Program-made: the position numbers and the translations under genes
Assembly (NCBI GenBank): GCA_027596075.1
Contig: JADGJC010000163.1
Span: 1 to 64,000 of the forward strand
Direction: 5' to 3'
Source of the DNA: Rhizophlyctis rosea
Taxonomy: Eukaryota; Chytridiomycota; Chytridiomycetes; Rhizophlyctidales; Rhizophlyctidaceae
Length of the DNA: 64,000 bases
Shown: one piece after another, positions 49,051-59,493 of the stretch
Position numbering within the stretch: the stretch's first letter is position 1
Layout: each line of letters opens with the position of its first letter
Notes under the pieces: generated by a model
The model's input: the letters and a program-made list of their open reading frames with translations, nothing else
Database searches by the model: none
Told to the model about the DNA's origin: nothing

Positions 49051-49870
49051 ATGATGCACTCACCTTTAGAGTCCATTGGATGCTGCCGGCTGCCGCTTAC
49101 ACACAATTCACACAATTTGATGACACTTACCCATTGAATTTAAACCACTTGCGTATCCACTTCGCTTCCGCCTCCATTCAGCTCGTTGGTGAACCGTTGG
49201 CGCTGTGTATGTGTATACTGAACATGATGTTAGCGATGCTTGATGTTAGAAACTGTGTGTGAAGAAGACGAGGAGACATACCTGGCTGAATGGCTTTGCA
49301 CCGCTGTTGAGTCTCCCGTCCAGCATCCCCATTCCACAGGGTCGCCCAAGACATGGTCGCTGTTGGTGATGGCTATTAGCACTTGTTGACTATGGGACTG
49401 ATTGAGTTATTACGTACCTGTGTGGTCTTGGTCGCCCGCAAACCTGCCAATGCCAGCTTCACCCCGGGTCACTCCACTCCACGTCTTCACCAGGAATCCT
49501 GTGGGGGATGCGCATTAAGCGCCAAAGTTTATGAGTGCAGGGTCACCATTCGCGAACGCAACGCCAAGTATGTGAGGAAACTAGATAGTTCACCTTGTGG
49601 AAGTCGATCCGCAACAGCCCAGGGTTTCGGAAGAAGACGGGAACTGTTATCATTTAGTAACATACCAACCCCACAACCTAATCGAACTCCCCTAGCGATG
49701 ACTGCGCACTACTCCAGGCTAGCATTGGAGATCGAACCAGATGGGGCCCTTTCACCACCGAAGTACCTTCCAGTCCCCACCAACTATCCGTTGCATAGCC
49801 GCTTTCGTAACGCAGTCACCGTTTCACCCCCTACAGCCGAGAACACTCCATCCTTCGGAACCGGGGATTA
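49051..49870 (-). repeat. Dispersed repeat family, copy B
   Basis: Shares blocks with copy C at 55222: actcacct-x-agtccattggatg near the start, gacacttacccattgaat, and the 24-nt identical run beginning acctgtgtggtcttggtcgc near 49417. On the minus strand these blocks surround exon-like pieces with conserved GTAAGT/GTGAGT donors, for example EAKWIRKWFKFNG before a GTAAGT. Family not recognised. Confidence 0.6.
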
Positions 49871-50830
49871 ACCCGCCGGTGCTCCTGGCAATCCTTCCAG
49901 ATATCGTGAACCTAGCCATAGAAGCGAGAGAGCGTTTACCAGAAAGCTCCCAACTCTCGGCGTGATCTGTAGTGAATGGATGGAATGGTTAGCGAAATCT
50001 GTGCGGGTGTCCGGTGGTTTCTGTGGCAGCGGCAGCATCCAGGCGGATATTGATGTGAGAAGACGAGGTGAGAGCGGATGTGGTCTGAATGGAAGATGAA
50101 ATAACGATGGCGAAAAAGAGATTGAAGCATGTTAGAATTGTCGGGGAGTCTTTGTCGCATCACTAACCCCATTCTGTCAATCATTGACATCATCACACAT
50201 CCTGTGAATCGCCCAGCCACCAAACCTGATGTGGCTTGGACCCTGCAGTGCCACCAAAGATCACCACTCAGGATTTACATTCGAACACCTGGGCCTGTTT
50301 GCAGACCCACCTGTGTAATAGGCTTTCGTGAGAGGCCGAAGGTCAATGATCACGTCTGAGGAAGGCCATAGAAACATGAATGTGAATATTGCATTGGCTA
50401 ATACATCAGAACGAACTGGTTTGACTGGTTTGTTTGGAAGAACGTCCTCGATCCCGTTTCGTTGTGAATCCAAAGCGCCCACATTCAAGATCATCCATTT
50501 CTCATCCCATGCCCTGGTAATCAGCAACAGCCTTCATTAACTATTGTAATTCAGGACGCAGTGCTCGTTCAACGCCGGTACTCACGTGTCATTACCTAAC
50601 ACAGTCTGCACGGCCACTTTGTCCAGTCGGTCGGATCGTCACTGGTATATGAACGGGACGGGCCAGGAAAGACACCCGATCTAACAAATGTTCAAGGTGT
50701 GGCGCAGATAGCACGACGTTACTGGTCGTTGTATCATGCAAGGTCAGTCAATTTGAATTGGACAGAGGGCAATCCCCCCCGCTCCCCCGCCCGCCCCTGC
50801 GAGGGCATCAAATATCTAAAATTCTGTCCT
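49871..50830. other. No gene seen
   Basis: Short frames only, without motifs, between repeat copy B and the upstream region of the first H15-like gene. Confidence 0.4.
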
Positions 50831-50880
50831 CACTCTTCTTCCCTCAAACTCTCCAACGCTCAAATCAAACTCAAACCAAA
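50831..50880 (+). promoter_or_regulatory. Shared leader/promoter block of the H15-like gene at 50981
   Basis: The stretch cactcttcttccctcaaact and the following caacgctcaaatcaaactca closely resemble 56660-56700, which lies at almost the same distance (about 145 nt) from the ATG of the second H15-like gene. Confidence 0.45.
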
Positions 50881-50980
50881 ACGCGCACACTTCTCATTAC
50901 CAACAACAACAGGAACCCCCGCAGCACCATATCCTCCATATCCCCAACTCTCACGTCCCCTCAACCACATCCTCGCAAAA

Positions 50981-51360
50981 ATGACGTACGCCGCCATGCT
51001 GGCCGAGGCCATTACCTACATCGTGTGTATTCCTTGTTATGTCCACCATTTCCCACCGGCTGCCGGACACCGCATGCTTACCTTTCATTCCTCTTTCTCA
51101 CAGAACAAGCCGGTACACCAAAGCGTCCTGATTGATACGATCTTCGACCTCAACGCCGACGTACGTACTGTTTCAATACAGACACCTGAGAGGCAGTGCT
51201 TCCGCCAATCGTATTGACCCTTCCTTCTCTATATCGCTAGAGCATCGAAAATAACGAAAACACTCGCAAAAAAATACGTCAGACGATTAGTCAGGCCGCA
51301 CAGGACGGCTACATCAAGCTCCAAGGGGGTGGTGATAACCCCAAGGTCTACAAATGCTAG
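50981..51360 (+). CDS. Small winged-helix (linker-histone H15-like) protein, three coding exons
   Basis: Exons 50981-51022, 51104-51160 and 51241-51360 join in phase into 72 residues. TYAAMLAEAI at the start, a central helix (HQSVLIDTIFDL), ENTRKKIRQTISQAAQDGYI and a final wing GGGDNPKVYK follow the helix-helix-helix-wing plan of H1/H5 globular domains (P-x-Y-x-x-M-x-x-EAI ... YKL). By family it would bind DNA or nucleosomes. The ATG has AAAA context. The TAG stop lies directly at a perfect AG-GTAAGA donor. After an intron (51361-51428) the same phase continues for 43 codons of Arg/Ser-rich residues to a TGA at 51558-51560. Either there is a 3' UTR intron, or the TAG is a nonsense change that cut off a basic tail like that of the second gene (56804). 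Confidence 0.55.
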
Positions 51361-51599
51361 GTAAGACATACATGCAGTAAGCTTGTGCCCCGAGGTGAAT
51401 CATGCTAACATCATGTCCGTTTGAACAGTCCGGACTCACCGTTCCGGGCAGCAGCAGCAGCAGCCGTCCTGTCCGCCGTCGCCGGGTGCCACGCGGAGAA
51501 GTCATCCGCACCACCCCCCTCGTCCTGCGCTCTCGTACGGTTCTCCCGCCGCCTTGATACAACTGCATCATCATTCAACAAAGGCGGCGCATTCATCAG

Positions 51600-51664
51600 C
51601 CAAAAATCATAAAAAAACAACAAAAAACAAATAAAAATCCAGAAAAAACAAAAAAAAAAAAACC
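51600..51664 (+). other. A-rich run downstream of the H15-like gene
   Basis: About 65 nt consisting almost entirely of A with scattered C and T, including a run of at least 12 A. It may mark the 3' end region of the transcript at 50981. No target-site duplication was seen, so there is no reason to call it a retroposon tail. Confidence 0.5.
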
Positions 51665-54060
51665 AAATTTATGTTTGATAGTTTAGGTTTAGGAGTTAAA
51701 CCATTGTAAAATATATCATTTTATTCTCGCATTCTGTTCAATCAATGGCAAAATGAAGGAACCTTTCAGCACGACTGTCCAAGACCTCTTTCACTTCACA
51801 GCCAGGAGTGCAGGATTTGTCTAACCCCATGCTTTCCGCTGATGTCCTCTACATGTTGTCTTCATTTGCGAAGCTCGATGACTTGGGACGTTACGTCTTC
51901 TCCTATTTTGTGACCATCATCGCATAATGCGTAGATATTTGCCGTCCTTGTGTCACGTGCTTCATCACAGCTCTCTACCTGGCCACTGGCATAGCTCCTC
52001 CAATGCCGGTCATTGAGGCATCTGTACTTGTCTGTGAGCAATCGATCTCTCTCCAGCATTCTCAGCGTCTCTCTCGCAAAGGCTCTCTGCTGACATCGTT
52101 TCAATCTTGTTGTTTGATGCTTTTTCTCCTTGTGGATGTTGGCCACCCTCCTTACTCAAGGACTAACTATCACCACAGTGTTGGTGTTCCAAGTTCATTG
52201 ACCTTTCCCCCCACACGATCCCTCTGACATCCCCTTCCGCTTTGAAATCCTCACCTGACAAGTGATGCTAACATTCTTACAAGGAGGGACCTGCACCGTG
52301 CCAGGCTTGCAGCACGTGGTGTCAGTGTCACATGAAGGACAATATCCCCTCTGATAGGAACCACTGCAGCTCTCGAGAGTGTTCCGGCAAGTGCGGCCAA
52401 TGGGGGAGCAAGAGGAGGAGCAGCAGTGTGTCACGTAGTGGGGGCTTTGGTGGTGGACTGTCATGTGAGAAATCAACACTTGACGCACTGGGTGAGTGTG
52501 ATATTGGAAGCATGGCTCACCTGACATGAGGCACTTGGCGTCCTCCGTGAGGTAGATCGTCCCTTGGGAAGTTCCTACGCTATGAAGTGCAACATGGAAG
52601 CTTATAGCTCAGAGTCATCCAGACGCTTTTCTGGACTCAGGAATCCATCTTCTTATCCGATTACGCTTTTGACATTACATACTCCACCCTACCAAAAAGC
52701 GTCTTTGGGCGCTAAAATGTTGCAACCAAATGCTCGTGATTTTGCGTCATTGGTGCGTTGATATTGTGCAATCGCAGTATTGTCATCCACGATGGCTAGA
52801 ATGTTCCAACTTATCTGCTGGAGCAGGTGGATGGGCATCTGGGGGACATTGAAATTCAACATCCGCGGCGGCATGGAACAGAAGAACCTTGTCATAGACC
52901 CTCTTGGCATTGTGTAGGCCTTCACCTTGACATTGCGATAGATTGTATATGCGTTCGTGCTGGCCTGCTGGCCAGCTGGCTATGTCCTGTAAGTCCCTTG
53001 CGATGATCGTACATTCCACCCAACGACCAAGTCAAGACCATAAGGGGAAGGGGAGATCAAGGCTGGATGTTTCGGTGGCAGGCAAGGCGGGACACCCACA
53101 ACCTTCATGCAATATGATGCATCAATGGAACAACTACCTATGCATGCTCAAAGCTCCACGGAGAGCGTTGGAGTGGACTTTCCGTTCCTTGAAGAATTCC
53201 CCTACCTCCCGGGAGCTATGCTCTTGTCAATCTGTGCTCTCCAGACGACATGTGGGAGCATACCGGGTCAGTTGTTGATGCATCTCACCACTGTACGGGG
53301 ATGGTCGGGAGCTGTTGACGTAAGCAGGTCACCTTCAAATTGGTATATAGGATGCGATAGTTACAGCTCACTTTGTGCATCCCAGTTTACAGGATAGTGC
53401 GCACTTGAGTGATATGTTGCATGGTTCGCAGATAACTATGTGTAATGCTGTCGAGGGCACTTTCGGACCGCCCAACACGTTCGAGCAGTCAGTTTGCATT
53501 GATGGTATGTTGGAAAGGGAGATAATGTTTGAATGTGGTGACGAATGGCCGCTAGGGACTGTAATTTATTATAGAAATTGCCCTTCTACAACCATGCAGT
53601 GCGAATATGACACCCGTCGCACTCATCACAACGGACTATGATGTTGTTACTTCGTTGACTCCCTCACGGACGGACGGACGGACCATGTTGGCTCTTGGTA
53701 AGATTGGCATGGGCAGGTGTATTGGCGTGCTCCCTTGATTGTGTATTTACAAGGAACACGGAAGCGGCATATCATGCGTATGGTGACGATTATTTTTGGC
53801 TGTGCATTTTTTTGGTGGGATAGTACTATTTAGATGTGAAAAGAAGATATGAAGTTTTTCGTTATGGGGAACGCACGTTGCTGGGACGGTTTGGCTCCGA
53901 ACACCAGGGTCCTATTGAGGACCCGGTTGATGACTCCCCGCTGTCGAAGCACCGGACATTGCCACCGCCACGTCACTGTGCCGGCTGTGCCGCATAGACT
54001 GTGCCACCACGCACCCACCAGCTTGTAAAACAACACCCACCCACCTTCGAGAGAAGCATC
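51665..54060. other. No confident gene; one Cys-rich stretch
   Basis: Minus strand 52195-52527 (110 codons) contains about 13 Cys in 60 residues (for example THCCSSSCSPIGRTC and DTDTTCCKPGTVQVPPC), as in small secreted proteins, but there is no signal peptide and the flanking frames are broken. The plus strand over the same DNA is also Cys-rich in one frame. At 53660-53685 a short ggac repeat occurs. Confidence 0.3.
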
Positions 54061-54090
54061 TAATAGTAACTTCCACGGGCACGCTCGCTG

Positions 54091-54960
54091 AGACTCTCAG
54101 GGGCTGTTGAGGGGGTGTTAATGGTGGACATCAGGTGGCACCACCGGGCTGCTCCGCCGTTTCGTTGCGCACGGCCTTGTTTTGGTCGTGTTGCTGGCTG
54201 GTGGGTTGGGAGGAGGTATGATGGGAACTGAACATATGGAAACACCACGGTTACCCCGGGTCAGACTCTCAGAGGCTGTTGGAGAATTAGTAAGGAAAGG
54301 GTCCATGCAGCGGTACCGGGCTCTCTCACTTTTATGTTGCCCAACACTATGTTGTCTCCGCGCGGTGGGTTGGTGGGTGGGGAGCAGGTAGGTTGGGTGA
54401 GTTTTCAAGGAATTCAGTAGTGAGATCCTCGTAAGACTTTCAGAGGCTGTTGAGAGAGTGGTTGTCGTGGGCTGTAGGTAGTGGCACCGAGCTGTCTGGT
54501 GTTTTGGCTGGACGGGATGTTGTTGTGGGTTGAAGTTTTTGAGTAGATGGGGCGGGGATCAGGTACGTTTGGTGTATTATCAAGGAATACGACCATGGGA
54601 TTCTCGTGAGACTTTCAGAAATTGTTAAGGGACTACTGGTGGTGGACTCTGTGCAAGGGCATGGAGGTGTCGAGTGTATTGCGTGAGAACGGTGCCGTTC
54701 TCTTTGAGGTTTTTTGGTTAGGCGGGTGGTGACCGGGTACGTGGCCTGCAATATCTCGTAAATTCCACGGTCGAAACCCATCAAACTTTCCGATGCTGTT
54801 GAGGGACTGAGGGGGGTGGAGTGTGTTGAATGGCAGACGTTTTGGAGGGGTGTTGGGTATGGAGTGTGTGAAATGGGGGTTGGGTTTGTCTGGTCTCTTC
54901 TCACCTGCTGCTGCGCCACATTCACCTTCAACGACATTCCGAAAACCTAGAACACTTCTC
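54091..54960. repeat. Diverged tandem array, unit about 174 bp, five copies
   Basis: The anchor agactctcag (or a variant) followed by rgctgttgag starts at 54091, 54264, 54434, 54609 and 54783, spacings 173, 170, 175 and 174. Units share further words such as ggtggtgg and caaggaat but are quite diverged. On the minus strand each unit encodes a similar short piece (for example SPTASESLTRGNRG), so it could be a decayed protein-repeat exon as well as a satellite. Confidence 0.7.
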
Positions 54961-55221
54961 GTTTTTGCGCCAAGACACATGATGGATCTGTTGGGGAATG
55001 ATGTTTCGAGTGATATCTGGATAGTTTGCGAGGAACATCTCGATTGCAGCAATGAGCAGAATGTAGGAAAAGAAACTTTCATGAAGGTTGCTCGGGATGA
55101 GGTATCATATATATTATATTACACGACGAAGAGTTTACATGATACTATAACTATATGTATATACATGATGCAGTACAAGGAATACATATGTATAGTTATA
55201 AGGAGACCGAAGTATTATGAT

Positions 55222-56056
55222 GCACTCACCTCACAAGTTCCACTGGATGCCGCCAGCCGCCCCTCTCAAGCACAAAGCAAACAGTTTCCAAGACACTTAC
55301 CCATTGAATCCGAACCACTTGCAGGTTTCTTCATCCGCCTCGATTCGGCACGTAGACGAGTATACCCTTGAGCGCTGTAGAGGTGGATACTTGGATCTTG
55401 TGTCAGTGACGAGGAAGGATGGACTTGAGTGGTGAAGGAGGAAGTTCTCACCTGCCGAATCGCCTTGCACCGCTGGTAGAGTCCGGTCCCGCATCCCCTT
55501 CCGCAAGGGAGGCCAAGACATGATCGCTATGAGGAGGAAAGGAGGAGTGAGAACTTGTTGACGATGCGTTGAAGTGAGTGGAGTACACACCTGTGTGGTC
55601 TTGGTCGCCCGCGACACCGGCCTTGATCCAGCTTCACCTTGGTTCGTTCGTTCGACGCTGTGAGGAAAGAGAACCTATGGCAATGAGGTGTGAGCTTCAA
55701 TCTCGGTATTGCTGCTTCTCTCAATCCAAACGGAAACGAACCTTAGTGATTATTGCCCAAGGCAGTCGAAACTTCAGAGGGAGCCACTCTCCCACTTCAC
55801 CCCGAAGCTTACTCCCAGGTTGCGTCCCGACGATCGAACCAACAGGGGGGTAGTAACTCCCGCTAGGGACTACCTCATCCAAAGACTATCCATTGCAACC
55901 CTCTTTCGTCAACGGGGTTCCATGGGAAAGCACACACCTCTACCTGCGTTTCTCCCTCCGTTATCGTCGTGGCCTAGTGTGGTGGACGAGTTTGGTTAGA
56001 ATCTGCGAGGTGCGTCGTTCTTCTTCTGTAAGAGCGGCGGCGGCTGCATCCATCGT
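55222..56056 (-). repeat. Dispersed repeat family, copy C
   Basis: Aligns by eye with copy B: actcacctcacaagttccac at the left, gacacttacccattgaat, acctgtgtggtcttggtcgc at about 55591, and the pair of words ctatccattgca and ctttcgt near 55885. The minus strand starts with an ATG at 56053 encoding MDAAAAALTEEERRTSQILT before a stop, and contains IEADEETCKWFGFNG directly before a GTAAGT donor. This looks like a multi-copy multi-exon gene family or an element carrying one; all copies seem broken. Confidence 0.6.
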
Positions 56057-56546
56057 TTTCTGAAGCGAGTGTGAAGTATTGAAGAGTATGTATGAAGAAA
56101 TGAGTAGAAAGAGGATGCGTGAAGAGGAACTGTGAAGACGAGAAATATAATGTCAGAAGAAGAGGATGGCCGTTTCCAATAAGCGGGTGGGGGGGTTTTG
56201 AAAGGGGGGATTTCTCGACTGTCAGTCGAAAAACACAAAACGGATGATGATTGCCCACTCGGTGATCTTTCGTTTACTCGGATTCCATGCCAAAAACAGA
56301 GCATCGTCATCAAACGGTTAACCTCGCTGACATAATGGATCGACGATGTGCAATGGTAGTTATCATGGCTTAGCCCACTCTACCCATGGATGGGTCATGA
56401 TTTGAGTGATTTGAGTGAATGGTATGACGCGGTGGGCCAGTACACAGAGGCCCTATCGGGCCAAAAGACTCAAAATGAATGGTCAACATTGGACCCAAGT
56501 ATCAAGTTGCTCAGCCCGCTGATCAGCCAGTTCAGCCCACCCACGT

Positions 56547-56625
56547 GAGACACTCTGCCAATTGCACATCACTGCACACTATTATGGGAGACACTGCTGC
56601 CAATTGCACATCACTCGACACTATT
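56547..56625 (+). promoter_or_regulatory. Direct repeat with CCAAT upstream of the second H15-like gene
   Basis: Two copies (56547-56583 and 56588-56625) of about 37 nt begin gagacact and share the identical core tgccaattgcacatcact, which contains a CCAAT box. They lie 180-260 nt before the ATG at 56804, a plausible upstream activating element. Confidence 0.55.
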
Positions 56626-56659
56626 GAAATGGAGTGAAAAGCGGTCACACCTCTCCCTC

Positions 56660-56700
56660 TCATCTTCTTCCTTCAAACTTCTTCCGCTCAAAGCTCAAAA
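56660..56700 (+). promoter_or_regulatory. Shared leader/promoter block of the H15-like gene at 56804
   Basis: tcatcttcttccttcaaact and ccgctcaaagctcaaaac match the block at 50831-50880 with few differences, at about 143 nt before the ATG. Confidence 0.45.
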
Positions 56701-56803
56701 CACCTCCACCGCGAAGAAAAACCCATCCATCGTCCACTCCACCCTCTAACATACAAAACCCCACCCACAACAACTCACCAACAACACCCCCCACACATCG
56801 ACA

Positions 56804-57524
56804 ATGGCAGCTCAATCCGTCCGCGCCCGCCTGATCAAAATCATCAAGGAGTCTGTAAGTTACTGTTTCTCATAATGGCTGTTGGGTTTGTTCGCATTCA
56901 CAATTCACTAACCCAAGCTCTTTTTGCACTCAACAGGCTGACGGGTTGCCGGAAGATCTGATCACAGAATACTACTTCGGTACCCCTGAGGTGAGTATGA
57001 GCGACAGTCCCTTATCACTCCTTTGCCTCCCAACCGACCACCTTGCATCCATCAGATCAAATATACCAAAAGCCGCAGACATGCGGTGTCGACACAGCTC
57101 CAAAAGCTCATCCGCGCCGGCAAAGTCATCAGCACGGACGACACCCCACCTCTCTACAAACTTGCCGTAAGCATCAATCCTGGCTTCCTCCATCAATAGC
57201 TTTGTTCAAGGAGCAAGAGTCTAACCATGGGCATGTCGCCTTTCCATTTAGCCCCTCCGCGCAAACCCGGACCGCACTGCAAAGTCCGCTGCCATTGAGG
57301 CCATCGCCGCCAGGAAGGTGGATGTGAAGAAGAAGGCGGCGGGGAAGCAGAAGGCGCAAAAGGTGAGGGTCCAACTGTGCTTGCCTCCTTGTTCCATTAA
57401 CTGCATACTTACCGCAAATCCTTGACTTGTTCTTTGACAGCTGGCGCCAATCCCCACTCGCAAGTCCCCGCGGCTCGCCAGCTTCGTCGTCGCCACCACC
57501 TCCGCCGCTCCCGCCGCCCTCTAA
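56804..57524 (+). CDS. Winged-helix, linker-histone-like protein with Lys/Ala-rich tail, five exons
   Basis: Exons 56804-56854, 56937-56990, 57056-57166, 57252-57362 and 57441-57524 are all in phase 0 and give 136 residues. Residues 4-72 fit a winged helix: VRARLIKIIKES, LPEDLITEYYF, HAVSTQLQKLIRAGKVI, then a short wing ending PLYKLA. Residues 73-109 are rich in Ala and Lys (ARKVDVKKKAAGKQKAQK), the character of a linker-histone tail. Exon layout resembles the 72-residue gene at 50981 (short first exon, second exon of 54-57 nt, third exon finishing the wing), so the two are probably paralogues. Expected role: chromatin binding in the nucleus (inference). Upstream lie a CCAAT direct repeat and a block shared with the paralogue. 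Confidence 0.65.
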
Positions 57525-59010
57525 GAATCCTCGTCCGGAAAAGTCCACCTTCGCAATAGGGAGAGGAACACAACGACAAACAAACACCTCTGCATTCCAC
57601 AATTCCATCACGCAACATCATGTGCGCGCTTGAGTCGTGATCCTTCGACCGTTAGGTGTAGCTGTAGTGTAGAGGGATTTTGTTTCTGCGAATTTTTTTC
57701 ATGTATAATATTTTTGGGTTTGTGCTTGTCCAGATTTACAGTTAAATGTGCTTGTGCTCCCGTGTGCTTGATGTTGCTCCTCTTCGTCCAATGAATGATT
57801 TCACTTGCGGTGTGGGTGTTGCGTCTCAAAGAGTCTGTACAGTTCGCGCGGCCGTGCAAGGTCCCATTCTTCACCCTGCAAAGCCAATGTTGCTCGATGA
57901 AGCTGCCATTACAGTTCCTCAGAAGCGCAATGGAAAGACTTCCATCTCCACCAGCAGCAACCTCATGGCCACCAGTAACACGCTATCAGCAGAAGTCAAG
58001 CAACGCAACCATAGGTCTCTCTTTTCGGAATCATCTTGTATCACAGTAATGAAACATGTACATCCATACACAGCGTCGCTTCGTCAGAGTCCTACTATCC
58101 ACTGTCATTGTACTCCACTGTCAAATGCTTCGACGATTCCACTCTCACTACCTCCCGTCAAAACCAATCCGTATCATTCATTGTACTGTTCGAATTAGTT
58201 CCTTACAGCGTCCCGACTCCGCATAGTCCAAACTTCCGATCCAATCTTCTCCGCTACGCTGATATACGTCTCGCTGCAGCGTTACTTCCGCTCTACGCCA
58301 TTGGAAAGTTCGGTAATATCGAATCGAGTCGGCCGTATTTCGGTGCGTGAGCGAATGTATGAGGTGCAGGAAAGGCTCGAAGTCATGGCGGGAAGAGCGT
58401 CCTGTTGCCTGAGATGATACCAATTAGCATTGACGTGGCTTACTGCTCTCCTGTTCAATCTCTAACACTCTCCGCAGCAGCAGCATCACTTCACATATAC
58501 TCTCCGTAGAGTCACAACCCCCCATCCTGCATCCAGCGGTGAAACGCAACCCACACAACTGCATGATGCATCTTAGCCTTCGGCCTCGCAGTGCTGTAGA
58601 CGTCAGCACCTTGTAAGTGGATGCGTTCCACCCGCTCACCCCCTCAGGCCCGTACGCTGATCATCCCTAAGCCATTTGAAGCATCGAACCCCTTGAAACG
58701 TTACTCCACCCCTGCCTCTCACCCTTCCTCCGCCGCACCAGTGGTCGAACCACCTCCTTATGAAATTCCCAACACCCCTCGCAGTCCTGACACTATTCGT
58801 CGTTTTACCCAACACATCCTGCTCCCGATAAAACTCCTCCTGCTCCCCTACCCCTACACCCCTCCAATCCCATCGCCAGCACACCCACGACGGGGAACAC
58901 CTCACCAATGGCAATCAAGAAGTCCGATACGACAAAGTGGCAGTCTTTGAGGTTGATTGCGGGGATGGGTGGTGCGGAGCGGATGTGACGGCGACGGAGC
59001 AGTTGGGTTA
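57525..59010. other. No confident gene; possible decayed plus-strand fragment
   Basis: Plus strand 58640-58810 reads Pro/Ser-rich protein-like sequence (PVVEPPPYEIPNTPRSPDTI), then after a frame change SPMAIKKSDTTKWQSLRLIA to 58990. Plus strand 58250-58310 gives a hydrophobic piece (LAAALLPLYAIGKFG). No family named; frames are broken. Confidence 0.3.
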
Positions 59011-59493
59011 TCAAGGGGTTCCGCATGGGGGATGCCTTTGTGGGTGTCGAGGGAGGGGAGGTGGGAGGATGGGATTGTGGTGGGGTTGGCGGGATGGTTG
59101 GTGATGGTTCGACGAGGGGTGAAGCTGCGCTGGTGGGACGTTTGCGTGGGGACCGAGGTTTCGGTTTAGTTTAGGAGCGAGGAAGCCGCTGGGGATGGGG
59201 GAGAAGGTTGGTGGTGGGGTGATTGAAGGGGCCTGAGCATTTCGGTTACTGGTGGGAACGACTGCTGCGTTTGGGTCCGTTGTTGGGACTGATGGGTTTT
59301 GGGGTGCTGCAGCTTCCAGGTCGGCGGGTGCGGCGTTGTGCGGTTCTGAAGCGGGTAGAGCGACTGCGAGGGTTGCGAGTTCGAGGATAAGGAAGAAGAC
59401 AAGGAGAGTTTTGCCGTGTGAGGAGAGTATAAAGTTGGTCGTGTGCCTGTAGGATAAACGAGAAACGGGGTTTTGAGAGGAAAGCATATGCAT
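59011..59493 (-). CDS. Possible secreted Pro/Ala-rich protein
   Basis: 160 codons on the minus strand. After about 27 residues comes a strong hydrophobic stretch (LLVFFLILELATLAVA) followed by LPASEP, a plausible signal peptide with cleavage after Ala. The remainder is rich in Pro, Ala, Ser and Asn with no domain. The long N-region before the hydrophobic stretch and an acceptor-like CCTACAG just upstream of it suggest the true start may lie in another exon to the right (59.5-59.7 kb). No family recognised. Confidence 0.35.
   Translation of the reverse strand: MHMLSSQNPVSRLSYRHTTNFILSSHGKTLLVFFLILELATLAVALPASEPHNAAPADLEAAAPQNPSVPTTDPNAAVVPTSNRNAQAPSITPPPTFSPIPSGFLAPKLNRNLGPHANVPPAQLHPSSNHHQPSRQPHHNPILPPPLPRHPQRHPPCGTP

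Noticed and set aside
55976..56056. Possible short protein gene starting MDAAAAAL at the edge of repeat copy C
   Set aside because: Stops after about 30 codons with no GT donor before the stop; treated as part of the broken repeat family.
57746..58198. Plus-strand 150-codon stretch after the H15-like gene
   Set aside because: No motif, no leader-like sequence, and flanking frames do not extend it; more likely chance.
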